This document shows positions 1 through 7,513 of a stretch of 9,805 nt of DNA, piece after piece; within the stretch, counting starts at the first letter, position 1, and the number at the start of each line of letters is the position of its first letter. The translations under genes were made by a program, and so were the position numbers. The notes under the pieces were generated by a model. It was not told the DNA's origin. It was given only the letters and a program-made list of their open reading frames with translations, and searched no databases. Location of the stretch: contig CALEPU010000190.1 in the NCBI GenBank assembly GCA_937913075.1, forward strand, positions 1 through 9,805, in the 5' to 3' direction. Source of the DNA: an uncultured Clostridia bacterium. Lineage in GTDB: Bacteria; Bacillota; Clostridia; Christensenellales; CAG-138.

Positions 1-785
1 TGTTCGATTCGCCGCACTTCATCCATTGCGTCAAGCATTTCCTTCTTAACATGGAACTTATCGATCACATGCTTCGCGTTAGGAAAGCAAAAGTTTATTC
101 CGGAAGTATACGCCGAAGACATATCACTGGAAGCGTATTCGATCTTCTCACAGTCTCCGTTCTTGCTTTCAAGCTTGTATGAAAAGTCAATGACCGTCTG
201 AGCTTTTCTGCCATCCTCCACATCAATGACTCGCCTTTTTCCTGCGTCAAAGATGACCGTCACATAACTCTGTCCGCGTTTGAATGACGTCTCGTCCACT
301 GCGATACTTGTCACGTCGCCGAGATCCGTCTCGTCAACGGCTTTCTTTACCCAGTACCGCATTATCTTTACAAGCGACTTTTCATTGCAGCGTAAAAGCT
401 TTGCCGCTTTGCTTATCGGCATATCGGCAAGTATCAGCATCGCGTACCCTTCAAACAGAAGTGTGAACCGGCTGCTTTTCCTTGCCCACGGTGCGTCGAC
501 GACCTTTGTTCCGTGCTTCCCGCACGCCACCCTTGGTCGTCTGCAATGAACGTAGCATGGATAGAACACACAGTCCCCGTGCCTCCATACCCGCTCTTGC
601 TTTTCATATCCTGCTCTCTTGCAAAGCTCTCCGCAGTCAGGGCATGGAAGCCTAACTTCATCCCGTACATCAACATATATGTGGACCTCATCCTTCTCGG
701 TCTCTATGCTCCTGATGTACCACGGCTCCTCGATACCTATCGACTTGCTGAACAGCTCTGTTAATCCTGTGATCTTCGTTTCCAT
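1..785 (-). CDS. ISL3-family transposase, C-terminal part beyond window
   Basis: This reading frame runs without a stop from an ATG at 785 to the window edge (261 codons seen; family members are usually about 400-550 residues). It catalyses cut-and-paste movement of its IS. Visible parts: an N-terminal zinc-binding region with cysteines at residues 48, 51, 55, 72, 77, 81 and 88 (CPDCGELC, then CRRPRVACGKHG); a helix-turn-helix stretch at about 117-150 (ILADMPISKAAKLLRCNEKS); then the start of the DDE catalytic domain, with IAVDETSFKRG placing the first Asp at 164 and SSDMS placing the second at 221, followed by AKHVIDKFHV, typical of DDE_Tnp_ISL3. The catalytic Glu lies outside the window. 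No frameshift is seen, so the copy may be active. The ATG has GGGGG only one base upstream, too close for a normal ribosome binding site. Family assignment is firm; whether the full gene is intact cannot be judged. Confidence 0.93.
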   Translation of the reverse strand, partial: METKITGLTELFSKSIGIEEPWYIRSIETEKDEVHIYVDVRDEVRLPCPDCGELCKRAGYEKQERVWRHGDCVFYPCYVHCRRPRVACGKHGTKVVDAPWARKSSRFTLLFEGYAMLILADMPISKAAKLLRCNEKSLVKIMRYWVKKAVDETDLGDVTSIAVDETSFKRGQSYVTVIFDAGKRRVIDVEDGRKAQTVIDFSYKLESKNGDCEKIEYASSDMSSAYTSGINFCFPNAKHVIDKFHVKKEMLDAMDEVRRIE

Positions 786-800
786 ACCCCCATTATATCA

Positions 801-827
801 TATTTTTACGATTTCGGGAGTAGAGCC
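801..827 (-). repeat. Terminal inverted repeat of the ISL3-family element
   Basis: Read inward on the minus strand, the end starts GGCTCTACTCCCGAAATCGT and continues into an A/T stretch. This GGCTCT... start is characteristic of ISL3-family ends, and it lies 16 bp outside the transposase start. The element therefore ends at about 827. ISL3 elements generally duplicate 8 bp of target, so TAACAATT at 828-835 is the likely duplicated target, but the other copy lies outside the window. Confidence 0.75.
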
Positions 828-870
828 TAACAATTAATATGATTTTAACGCGAATTTAGTATAAAAGCGT

Positions 871-898
871 TTGAAAATACAGCTTGATACGCTATAAT
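871..898 (+). promoter_or_regulatory. Promoter of hflX
   Basis: TTGAAA (871-876) and TATAAT (893-898) are separated by 16 bp, which fits a housekeeping sigma factor promoter, with transcription expected from about 905. It lies 43 bp beyond the IS end, so the insertion left the core promoter intact. The stretch 828-870 between IS and promoter is A/T-rich and holds nothing else I recognise. The leader is short (about 37 nt) and ends in a ribosome binding site TAAGGA at 928-933. Confidence 0.7.
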
Positions 899-941
899 AG
901 AGAAGGCAGTAATATGCCGAATATATCTAAGGAATAAGATT

Positions 942-2714
942 ATGAAGAAGGTCAACGGATCTTTATCGGGAATTAAGGACTCGACGATTGCACGCATTCG
1001 CTCGCTCTATGATATCCGCATGGATCAAAAGGAGTTTGCATCCTACGAGCTGATTTCATTGATGGCGGAGCTTACGGGCGAGATAAACCGCGAGATCTCC
1101 GTTTACATTACAAGAGACGGTCAGATCGTCGATGTTTCGGTCGGTAACAACTCAAAGGTAGATATGCCTGCGATGCGCCTCGTTCGCAATGAGGACAGAC
1201 TCTGCGGCGTGCGTTGTCTGCACACCCACCCCAATGGCGACGGGCGTCCTTCCGGCGTCGATCTTGGTACAATGCGGTCTATGCTGCTTGACAGCATGGC
1301 GAGCGTCGGTGTTATGAACGGTAAGCCGACACAGCTTTATGCCGCCTTTATCGGCGAGGAAAATGAGGAAGGCGCAAGGCAGGCGCTCGTATACGGTCCC
1401 TTACGTCCATACAAGCTGCCCAACGCCGCGCTGATAAACGAGATCTACGTCAGCGACGACAGGTTCAGGAGCGTAACAAAGACTGTCGATGAGACCGAGG
1501 CGGAGCGCGCTCTGCTTGTCGGCATCGACTCAGGCGAGGGATACGACACCATCGCAGAGCTTGCTGAGCTTGCGAAGACAGCAGGTGCAGAGGTGCTGCG
1601 AAGTATCTCGCTAAAAAAACGTCCTATCGACAACGTGACCTACGTTGGCAGCGGCAAAGCCGAGGAGCTCAGCCTGCTTGTAAGCGAGCTTGAAGCAGAC
1701 CTTGTAATATTCGACGACGAGCTCTCCGCCATACAGCAGAGGGCATTGGAGGATAAGCTCGGGGCAAGGGTAATAGACAGGACGACGCTTATTCTTGATA
1801 TTTTTGCCGCCAGAGCTGAAAGCAGGGAGGGCAAGCTTCAGGTCGAGCTTGCACAGCTTAAATATCGTCTCCCCCGCCTTTTGGGTCAGGGCATGGTGCT
1901 ATCAAGACTGGGCGGCGGCATAGGCACGAGAGGACCCGGCGAGAAGAAGCTTGAAATCGACAGGCGTCGTATAAGACGTAGGATCTATGAGCTTGAGCAG
2001 GAACTTGCCGAAGTCGAAAAGCAGCGGTCGCTCCGCAGCGAGTCGCGAAGCAGCGCCGGAACTCCGCTTGTTGCGCTCGTTGGCTATACTAACGCAGGCA
2101 AATCAACTCTGCTGAATGCCTTGACCGACGCAGATGTGCTTGCTGAGGATATGCTTTTTGCAACGCTCGATCCTGTCGTGCGTCAGGTCGAGCTGCCGAG
2201 CGGTACGAGCATAATCTTATCAGATACAGTAGGCTTCATAAACAAGCTGCCTCACGATCTTGTAAACGCCTTTCGCTCGACATTGGAGGAAGTAACGCGC
2301 GCAGACCTTATACTTCACGTTGTCGATATTTCTTCTTCCTATCATGAGAAGCAAATGCAGGTAGTCGAGCAGGTTCTTGCTGATCTGCACGCGGCAGATA
2401 CGCCGAGGATTGACGTTTTCAACAAATGTGATATGCTTGAAGGCGCCGTTCCCTCCTCCGGCGACGGGCGTGTTTTCATCAGCGCAAAATGCGGAACTGG
2501 CATTGATAAGCTTTCGCGGATGATAGAACAGGCTGTCAATGCAAGCAAGCGAACCATAGAGCTCGTCGTTCCGTATGCGAGATACGACGCAATGAACTTT
2601 CTTTACAAAAATGCGACCGTCATCAGCGAGGAGCACCAACAGGACGGCACTCTTGTCAAGGCATACATTGATGAAGCTGCCATTGGTATGCTCAATTCAA
2701 TGCTCAATAAATAA
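942..2714 (+). CDS. hflX: GTPase HflX with N-terminal JAMM-like domain
   Basis: HflX is a ribosome-binding GTPase that splits stalled or hibernating ribosomes into subunits. In order: an extra N-terminal domain (about 1-180); the HflX N-terminal domain (about 185-290, including NVTYVGSGKAEEL); the glycine-rich hallmark GGGIGTRGPGEKKLE (324-338) and a coiled arginine-rich helix (to about 370); then the G domain with Walker A GYTNAGKS (381-388), DTVGF (428-432), NKCD (494-497) and SAK (514-516). All GTPase motifs are intact. At 590 residues it is about 150-190 longer than E. coli-type HflX (about 426), and the excess is the N-terminal domain, which holds H94-x-H96-x7-S104-x2-D107, a complete JAMM/MPN metal-site pattern, with E51 as the possible catalytic Glu. 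The ATG at 942 is preceded by AAGGA at 8-nt spacing. The gene has its own promoter and terminator. The core identity is very secure; the N-terminal function is inferred. Confidence 0.96.
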   Translation: MKKVNGSLSGIKDSTIARIRSLYDIRMDQKEFASYELISLMAELTGEINREISVYITRDGQIVDVSVGNNSKVDMPAMRLVRNEDRLCGVRCLHTHPNGDGRPSGVDLGTMRSMLLDSMASVGVMNGKPTQLYAAFIGEENEEGARQALVYGPLRPYKLPNAALINEIYVSDDRFRSVTKTVDETEAERALLVGIDSGEGYDTIAELAELAKTAGAEVLRSISLKKRPIDNVTYVGSGKAEELSLLVSELEADLVIFDDELSAIQQRALEDKLGARVIDRTTLILDIFAARAESREGKLQVELAQLKYRLPRLLGQGMVLSRLGGGIGTRGPGEKKLEIDRRRIRRRIYELEQELAEVEKQRSLRSESRSSAGTPLVALVGYTNAGKSTLLNALTDADVLAEDMLFATLDPVVRQVELPSGTSIILSDTVGFINKLPHDLVNAFRSTLEEVTRADLILHVVDISSSYHEKQMQVVEQVLADLHAADTPRIDVFNKCDMLEGAVPSSGDGRVFISAKCGTGIDKLSRMIEQAVNASKRTIELVVPYARYDAMNFLYKNATVISEEHQQDGTLVKAYIDEAAIGMLNSMLNK

Positions 2715-2731
2715 ACAACGCTGCACCGCAA

Positions 2732-2758
2732 AAAGCGCCCCCTATCTGAGGGCGCTTT
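2732..2758. terminator. Bidirectional intrinsic terminator between hflX and potD
   Basis: A 9-bp perfect stem, AAAGCGCCC (2732-2740) with GGGCGCTTT (2750-2758), has a 9-nt loop and sits between two convergent genes. On the minus strand the stem runs straight into TTTTTGC, a good U-tract for the pot operon. On the plus strand the tail is TTTAATGCTTTT, a weaker tract serving hflX. It lies 17 nt past the hflX stop codon and 17 nt past the potD stop codon. Confidence 0.9.
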
Positions 2759-2775
2759 AATGCTTTTACTGATTA

Positions 2776-3876
2776 TTAATTGCCCATTGCGGAATGGAAC
2801 TCAGACCATGCATTGTTGAATACTGAAACGAATTCGCCGAGATCGTGGAATACATTGCACCTTGCAAGCACCTCGTCAGAGGGATTGAATATCTCGTTGT
2901 CGGTGAAATCTTCGCCCAGAATATCGAGCGCGCCCTGGTTGGGGGTGGAATAATAGATGTACTCGGTGTTCCTTGCGGCAAGGTTAGCATCATTTATAAA
3001 GTTGATGAATGCAAGCGCGGCCTCAACGTTCTTTGCTGTCTTAGGTATTACTACATTATCGAACCATACATTGGAGCCTTCCTGAGGTACGACGTAGGCG
3101 AGGTCCTCGTTCTCGGATGCGGCGTCGAAGGCGTCGCCGGAATAGATCACGGCGAGAGCGGCCTTATTGTTCTTCATGGATGTGCGGATATCATCGGTGC
3201 CAAGACCTTTGAGAAGGGGTATTTGCTTGATGAGCTCGTCCTTGGCCTGATTGACCTCGTCCTCATTCCTGGTGTTGATATCATAGCCGAGGCGCAGGAG
3301 GGAGACGGCGATCGCGTCGCGTACGGAATCGTACTGCCAGATCTGACCGGCATACTTTTCGTTCCAGAGGATATCCCAACTCGTGACTTCCTCATCTACC
3401 ATCTTGGTGTTATAGAGGATGCCGACAGTGCCCCACATATAGGGAAGCGAATACTTGTTGCCGGGATCGAAGCCGTTGGTAACGTCGAGCATACGCTGGG
3501 AAATGTTCTTGGCATTGGGTATCTTGTCGTAGTCAAGCGGCAGAAGCATATCGTCCGCGATGAGCTGTTCGATAATATAATCGGAGGGGAAGCACATATC
3601 GTACACACAGTCGGAAGCGCGCAGTTTGATAAGCATTTCCTCGTTGGAGGTCATCTCGACGTAGTTTACCTTAACACCGGTCTCCTCCTCGAAGATGGTG
3701 ATGAGCTCGGGGTCTATATACTCGCCCCAGTTGAGTATATTGAGCACGCCGCCTATTTGGTCATACTGATCGCCGTCGGCAAAGCTATAATCGGCATCCT
3801 CACTGCCGCCGGCTGTACATGCGGCGAGCGATGCAAGCATCAACAGCGCAGTGGCGAAAGCAAATATCTTTTTCAT
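2776..3876 (-). CDS. potD: Spermidine/putrescine-binding lipoprotein PotD
   Basis: Extracellular solute-binding component of the polyamine ABC importer. Residues 1-20 form a lipoprotein signal peptide ending in the lipobox LAAC, so C20 would be lipidated and anchored in the membrane, as expected in a Gram-positive. The mature part (366 residues in all, family about 350) has the PotD pattern: NWGEY (W50, Y53), PSDY (S98, Y100), WFDN (W271, D273) and YYSTPN (Y309), matching polyamine-contact positions known from E. coli PotD. At the acidic site that grips the ligand amine, this protein reads DSVRD (183-187), where I recall DDAREV in E. coli, so one Asp appears replaced by Ser. The ATG overlaps the potC stop by one base (TAATG) and is preceded by GGGAGGAAA. 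It is the last gene of the operon. The polyamine class is secure; putrescine versus spermidine preference cannot be decided. Confidence 0.93.
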   Translation of the reverse strand: MKKIFAFATALLMLASLAACTAGGSEDADYSFADGDQYDQIGGVLNILNWGEYIDPELITIFEEETGVKVNYVEMTSNEEMLIKLRASDCVYDMCFPSDYIIEQLIADDMLLPLDYDKIPNAKNISQRMLDVTNGFDPGNKYSLPYMWGTVGILYNTKMVDEEVTSWDILWNEKYAGQIWQYDSVRDAIAVSLLRLGYDINTRNEDEVNQAKDELIKQIPLLKGLGTDDIRTSMKNNKAALAVIYSGDAFDAASENEDLAYVVPQEGSNVWFDNVVIPKTAKNVEAALAFINFINDANLAARNTEYIYYSTPNQGALDILGEDFTDNEIFNPSDEVLARCNVFHDLGEFVSVFNNAWSEFHSAMGN

Positions 3877-4751
3877 TAAACGTTTCCTCCCTTATCTTTG
3901 AGTTTGACCTTTCTGGATTGTATCTCATACTCATGCTCCTTGGCAATACGTCTCAGGTTGACTATGAGGAGCAGAGTAACGAGCGGAATGAAGATGACCG
4001 TCGCAAGGGCGGGATTGACGCCCTTGGTGCCTCTTGCGGAAGAGTAGATGTATACCGAGAGCACGCTTTTGAGGTCGGATACAAAGTAGCTGACGACGAA
4101 ATCGTCAAGAGACATTGTCAGCGCCATTATAAAGCCCGAGGAAATACCGGGCATTATGTCGGGTATGACAGCCTTCATCAGTGCCTTCATAGGCGAGCAG
4201 CCGAGGTCCATAGCGGCCTCATAAAGCAGACCCGAGCTCTGCCGCAGCCTCGGCATGACTGAGAAGATCACGTACGGAATGCTGAAAGTAACGTGAGCTA
4301 TGATAAGCTTTGGAATATCCCCCACCTGATTCATATTGAGCTTGACTAGCAGGGAGTTTACAAACGCGAACAGCATCATAAAGGTAATACCCGTAACGAG
4401 ATCGGGGTTGACCATGGGAAGCTGTGACACGTTCAATATAAGGTTGCGTGAGCGCTTCTTCATGGCATAAATGCCGATCGCAGCTGCGGTGCCGATGATG
4501 GTCGCAATTACGCTCGATGCGGCGGCTATCTCCAATGTCAGCAGCAGCGCCTCACCTGCCTCGCCGGTAAAGAGGTTGGTATAATTGCTGAAAGTAAAGC
4601 CCCTCCAAGCGCCGAGGTTTGTGTATGAGATGCGCTTTCCAGTGCCAAAATTATTGAAGGAAAAAACTATAAGGTAAATTATAGGCACATAAAGGAAGAA
4701 GAGCATCAGCCCAAGATAAACGTATTTTAGTGATCTTGCCGCTTTTTTCAC
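3876..4751 (-). CDS. potC: Polyamine ABC transporter permease PotC
   Basis: One of the two membrane subunits of the PotABCD importer. The 291-residue protein has about six hydrophobic segments (near 10-33, 68-97, 116-137, 148-168, 204-225 and 248-267) and the EAA coupling loop EAAMDLGCSPMKALMKAVIP (178-197), which docks on the ATPase. I prefer the GTG at 4751: it gives MKKAARS, overlaps the potB stop in a GTGA arrangement, and is 8 nt from a G-run ribosome binding site (GGGGGG, 4765-4760). An in-frame GTG one codon earlier (4754) is possible. The gene overlaps both potB and potD, so translational coupling is likely. The identity rests on the EAA motif, length and context. Confidence 0.92.
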   Translation of the reverse strand: MKKAARSLKYVYLGLMLFFLYVPIIYLIVFSFNNFGTGKRISYTNLGAWRGFTFSNYTNLFTGEAGEALLLTLEIAAASSVIATIIGTAAAIGIYAMKKRSRNLILNVSQLPMVNPDLVTGITFMMLFAFVNSLLVKLNMNQVGDIPKLIIAHVTFSIPYVIFSVMPRLRQSSGLLYEAAMDLGCSPMKALMKAVIPDIMPGISSGFIMALTMSLDDFVVSYFVSDLKSVLSVYIYSSARGTKGVNPALATVIFIPLVTLLLIVNLRRIAKEHEYEIQSRKVKLKDKGGNV

Positions 4752-5545
4752 CACATCTGCCCCCCTGTCTGCTGATCTTTATCAAAGTGGTTCATAATGA
4801 GCGTGGAAACGAGCACGGATATGAGCAATATAATGGAAAGCGTACTGCCCACAGCATAGTCGCCCTGACTTGAAAGGGTCTTGAATGCAAGCTCTATTTC
4901 GTTGCCGTAGAGGTGATATTTTCCATTGCCTATAAGCGCGGGAACCGTGAAAGCAGTGATGGCGGGTATAAACACCATCGTGATACCGGATACGATGCCG
5001 GGAACCGACAACGGCAGGACAACTCTTGTGAACGTAGTAAAAGAGTTTGCGCCGAGATCGCGCGAGGCTTCAAGCAGCGATTTGTCAAGCTTTGAAAGCG
5101 TGTTGTAGAGGGGCATTATCATAAACGGCAGGAAGTCATAAACGAGCACCATCAGCACAGAGCCTTCGAGCCCGAGAAAATCGCCGACGCCGGGCAGCAG
5201 ATACTCCAATATAGCGTGCCATGCGTAAGTCCTCAAAACGAAGTTCATCCACATGGGAACGAAGAACAGTACGGAAATGAATCCCGCGACGGACTTCTTC
5301 ATATTGGAGAGAATGTAAGCAATGGGATAGCCGAGCAGGAGGCATATTACGGTGGTCTTGAACGCCATAACAACGCTTAGCCAGAGCACGTGCCATTTTG
5401 CGCCGTCCTTTAAGGTTTCCCAGAACTTGGCGAGCGTAAACTCGCCTCCTACGTTGACGGCATAGTAAATGATAAAGAACATCGGTATTACGATGAACAG
5501 TATCATCCAGACTATGTACGGGTATGCAAATACCTTGCGCTTCAT
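4748..5545 (-). CDS. potB: Polyamine ABC transporter permease PotB
   Basis: The second membrane subunit of the importer. The 265-residue protein starts MKRKVFAYPYIVW, with hydrophobic segments near 8-30, 55-80, 88-107, 129-150, 183-205 and 232-252 and an EAA loop EASRDLGANSFTTFTRVVLP (159-178). The region FVPMWMNFVLRTYAW is typical of PotB/PotH permeases. The start at 5545 is chosen because TAAGGAGGAG lies 7-8 nt upstream and only 4 nt separate it from the potA stop. The frame stays open further upstream to 5614, but that would extend into potA and add an unlikely leader of charged and polar residues. Together with PotC it makes the heterodimeric channel. Confidence 0.93.
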   Translation of the reverse strand: MKRKVFAYPYIVWMILFIVIPMFFIIYYAVNVGGEFTLAKFWETLKDGAKWHVLWLSVVMAFKTTVICLLLGYPIAYILSNMKKSVAGFISVLFFVPMWMNFVLRTYAWHAILEYLLPGVGDFLGLEGSVLMVLVYDFLPFMIMPLYNTLSKLDKSLLEASRDLGANSFTTFTRVVLPLSVPGIVSGITMVFIPAITAFTVPALIGNGKYHLYGNEIELAFKTLSSQGDYAVGSTLSIILLISVLVSTLIMNHFDKDQQTGGQMW

Positions 5546-5549
5546 CGCG

Positions 5550-6926
5550 TTACTCCTCCTTATCGGAGAGGTTGAGATCGACTGCGTCGACAAGTATGCC
5601 GACCTCCTCACCATCCTCCATGAACTCGTCGGAGTGAGCTATCCAGTCGTTCTCCTCGCAGGAGACGGTGATCTGATAATGGGTGCCGAGGAACATGCAC
5701 TCCTTAATGGTGCCTGTGAGCTTGGCGTCCTGAGGAGCCACGATCTTGACCTTCTCGGGCGCTATTTCAACGAGGGCTATCTCCTTATTCTCATATTCGT
5801 CAAGCTCATTTGCCTCGAAGCCGACGTTATCAATGTAGACCATCCCCTCACCGGGCCAAACCTCTGCATCGAAGAGGTTGGTGGCGCGGGTTTTCTTCAT
5901 TATATGGATAGCGTCGGGCGGAATGGAAATGCCGACCTGCTGACCGACCGCCGCGAAATCGGTGGTGTGTACTACCCACTCATAGCCGCCGCAGTCAACG
6001 TCTATCTCGTAGTGTACGCCCATGAACACGACGGAAACGACCTTGCCGGAAATACGTGCGGAGGAAGGATCGACGATATCAATATCCTCGGGACGAATGA
6101 CGACGTCGACCTCGACGTTTTTGCCGAAGCCTGAGTCAACACACGGGAAAACCATGCCCTTCATCCTAACCTTGTAATCGTCGAGCATAACGCCCGGAAC
6201 GATGTTGCTTTCACCGATAAAGTCAGCTACGAAGGGGTTTTTCGGCTCGTTATAGATATCGGTCGGTTTGCCGATCTGCTGTATGACGCCGTCCTTCATA
6301 ACGACGATGGTATCGGACATCGTCAGCGCCTCCTCCTGATCGTGCGTGACGAAGATAAAGGTTATGCCGAGCTGCTGCTGCATGCGCTTTAATTCGACCT
6401 GCATCTCCTTGCGAAGCTTCAGATCGAGAGCACCGAGAGGCTCATCGAGCAATAGTACCTTAGGCTCGTTCGCAAGCGCCCTCGCAATCGCAACGCGCTG
6501 CTGCTGACCGCCGGAGAGCTGATCTATCCAACGCTTGCCGTAGCCTTCGAGGTTGACAAGCTTAAGCATTTTATTGACCTTCTCCTCGATCTCGGGCTTC
6601 TTTGCCTTTTTGATCTTCAACCCGAACGCAACATTATCGAAAACGTTAAGATGAGGAAACAGAGCGTATTTCTGGAATACGGTATTGACCTGACGCTTAT
6701 GAGGCGGCACGCCCTTCATATCCTGACCGTCGATCAACACGGTGCCGGAGGTGGGCGTAATGAAGCCGGCAATTATACGCAGGAGCGTTGTTTTGCCGCA
6801 GCCGGAAGGACCGAGCAGAGTTAAAAACTCGCCGTCGCGGATATAAAGGCTGACGTTGTCAAGGGCAAGGTCGCCGTCATATTCCTTGGTGATGTTATTG
6901 AGTTCGATCAACTTTTTGCTTTCCAT
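5550..6926 (-). CDS. potA: Polyamine ABC transporter ATPase PotA, extended C-terminus
   Basis: Cytoplasmic ATPase that powers polyamine import. The nucleotide-binding domain is complete: Walker A GPSGCGKT (39-46), Q-loop Q85, signature LSGGQ (137-141), Walker B LLLDEP (158-163) and switch His in THD (H195). PotA proteins are usually about 350-380 residues; this one has 458. The excess is explained by two related TOBE-like units, about 275-344 and 385-454, sharing the pattern PE-x3-IV-x-P-x2-A-x3-G, then F-x-G-x-HY-x-I-x-V-x-C, W-x2-H and G-x2-VGI, joined by a linker with an acidic end (DEYEN). The ATG at 6926 has a seven-G run (6939-6933) 6 nt upstream as ribosome binding site. It lies 19 nt after the regulator stop and 4 nt before potB. 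The family and role are secure; the role of the second unit is unknown. Confidence 0.95.
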   Translation of the reverse strand: MESKKLIELNNITKEYDGDLALDNVSLYIRDGEFLTLLGPSGCGKTTLLRIIAGFITPTSGTVLIDGQDMKGVPPHKRQVNTVFQKYALFPHLNVFDNVAFGLKIKKAKKPEIEEKVNKMLKLVNLEGYGKRWIDQLSGGQQQRVAIARALANEPKVLLLDEPLGALDLKLRKEMQVELKRMQQQLGITFIFVTHDQEEALTMSDTIVVMKDGVIQQIGKPTDIYNEPKNPFVADFIGESNIVPGVMLDDYKVRMKGMVFPCVDSGFGKNVEVDVVIRPEDIDIVDPSSARISGKVVSVVFMGVHYEIDVDCGGYEWVVHTTDFAAVGQQVGISIPPDAIHIMKKTRATNLFDAEVWPGEGMVYIDNVGFEANELDEYENKEIALVEIAPEKVKIVAPQDAKLTGTIKECMFLGTHYQITVSCEENDWIAHSDEFMEDGEEVGILVDAVDLNLSDKEE

Positions 6927-6945
6927 ACTAAGCCCCCCCGATTGA

Positions 6946-7488
6946 TTAGAATGAGGGCGGCGTCGCCACCCAGATAACGCGAGCCTCGCGCTGTGAATTG
7001 TTTATAAGATAATGCTCCTCTGTCGGTTTGAAGCAGAAGCTGTCGCCCTTTTTGAGCTTGAAGCGGCGAAGGCCCAGAACGAGAGTAACGCTGCCCGAGA
7101 GCACGTAACCGAACTCTTCCCCTTCATGAGGGTCGTCGGGATAAGTGGAACCGCCGGCGGAAAGTGTGACCAATATGGGCTCCAAAGCGTTCTTCTGTGC
7201 ATTGGGCACGAGCCAGCAAATAGCGCTCAAAAGCTCGTCGTCCGTCTTAACGGACATATCATCCGGCGTGAAGGTGACCTTCTCATCCGAGCTCTGGGCG
7301 AAGAAATCGGAAATCTCGGTCCCTAAGGCTTCGAGGATATCCATGAGCGTTGCGATGGAGGGCGAGGTCAAATTGCGCTCAAGCTGGCTGATAAAGCCCT
7401 TGGAAAGCTCAGTCCTTGCGGCAAGCTCCTCCTGTGTCAAGCCGAGCTTTAAGCGTCTGCGCTTAATACTTTCACCTATATCGACCAA
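6946..7488 (-). CDS. XRE-family regulator with C-terminal cupin, pot operon regulator
   Basis: DNA-binding regulator of the HTH_3-plus-cupin type (PuuR-like), first gene of the pot operon. Residues 6-60 form the helix-turn-helix (IKRRRLKLGLTQEELA, then recognition helix SKGFISQLERN). About 105-177 form a single cupin barrel with HEGEEFGYVLSG (121-132), GDSFCFKP and H159, positions that can bind metal or a small ligand. I choose the TTG at 7488 (180 residues) because GGAGG (7501-7497) sits 8 nt upstream; a frame-open TTG at 7524 lacks a ribosome binding site and would lie inside an operator-like palindrome. Position at the head of the polyamine genes implies it senses a polyamine or a polyamine-derived compound and controls its own operon. 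The ligand and sign of regulation are inferred. Confidence 0.9.
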   Translation of the reverse strand: MVDIGESIKRRRLKLGLTQEELAARTELSKGFISQLERNLTSPSIATLMDILEALGTEISDFFAQSSDEKVTFTPDDMSVKTDDELLSAICWLVPNAQKNALEPILVTLSAGGSTYPDDPHEGEEFGYVLSGSVTLVLGLRRFKLKKGDSFCFKPTEEHYLINNSQREARVIWVATPPSF

Positions 7489-7513
7489 GCGATACACCTC
7501 CAAAGCATTGATG

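Noticed and set aside
280..837. Several short plus-strand open frames near the left end
   Set aside because: They are opposite the ISL3-family transposase, which shows clear zinc-finger, helix-turn-helix and DDE motifs on the minus strand.
2845..3879. Long 344-codon open frame on the plus strand opposite potD
   Set aside because: It is the antisense of a secure potD gene. It has no ribosome binding site and no recognisable domain, and the openness follows from rare use of TTA, CTA and TCA codons in potD.
5546..5614. Upstream-extended start of potB
   Set aside because: It would overlap the 3' end of potA by 65 bases and has no ribosome binding site, whereas the ATG at 5545 has TAAGGAGGAG at the right distance.
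5469..6134. 221-codon plus-strand open frame opposite potA and potB
   Set aside because: Antisense shadow of two well-supported transporter genes with no start signal and no domain of its own.
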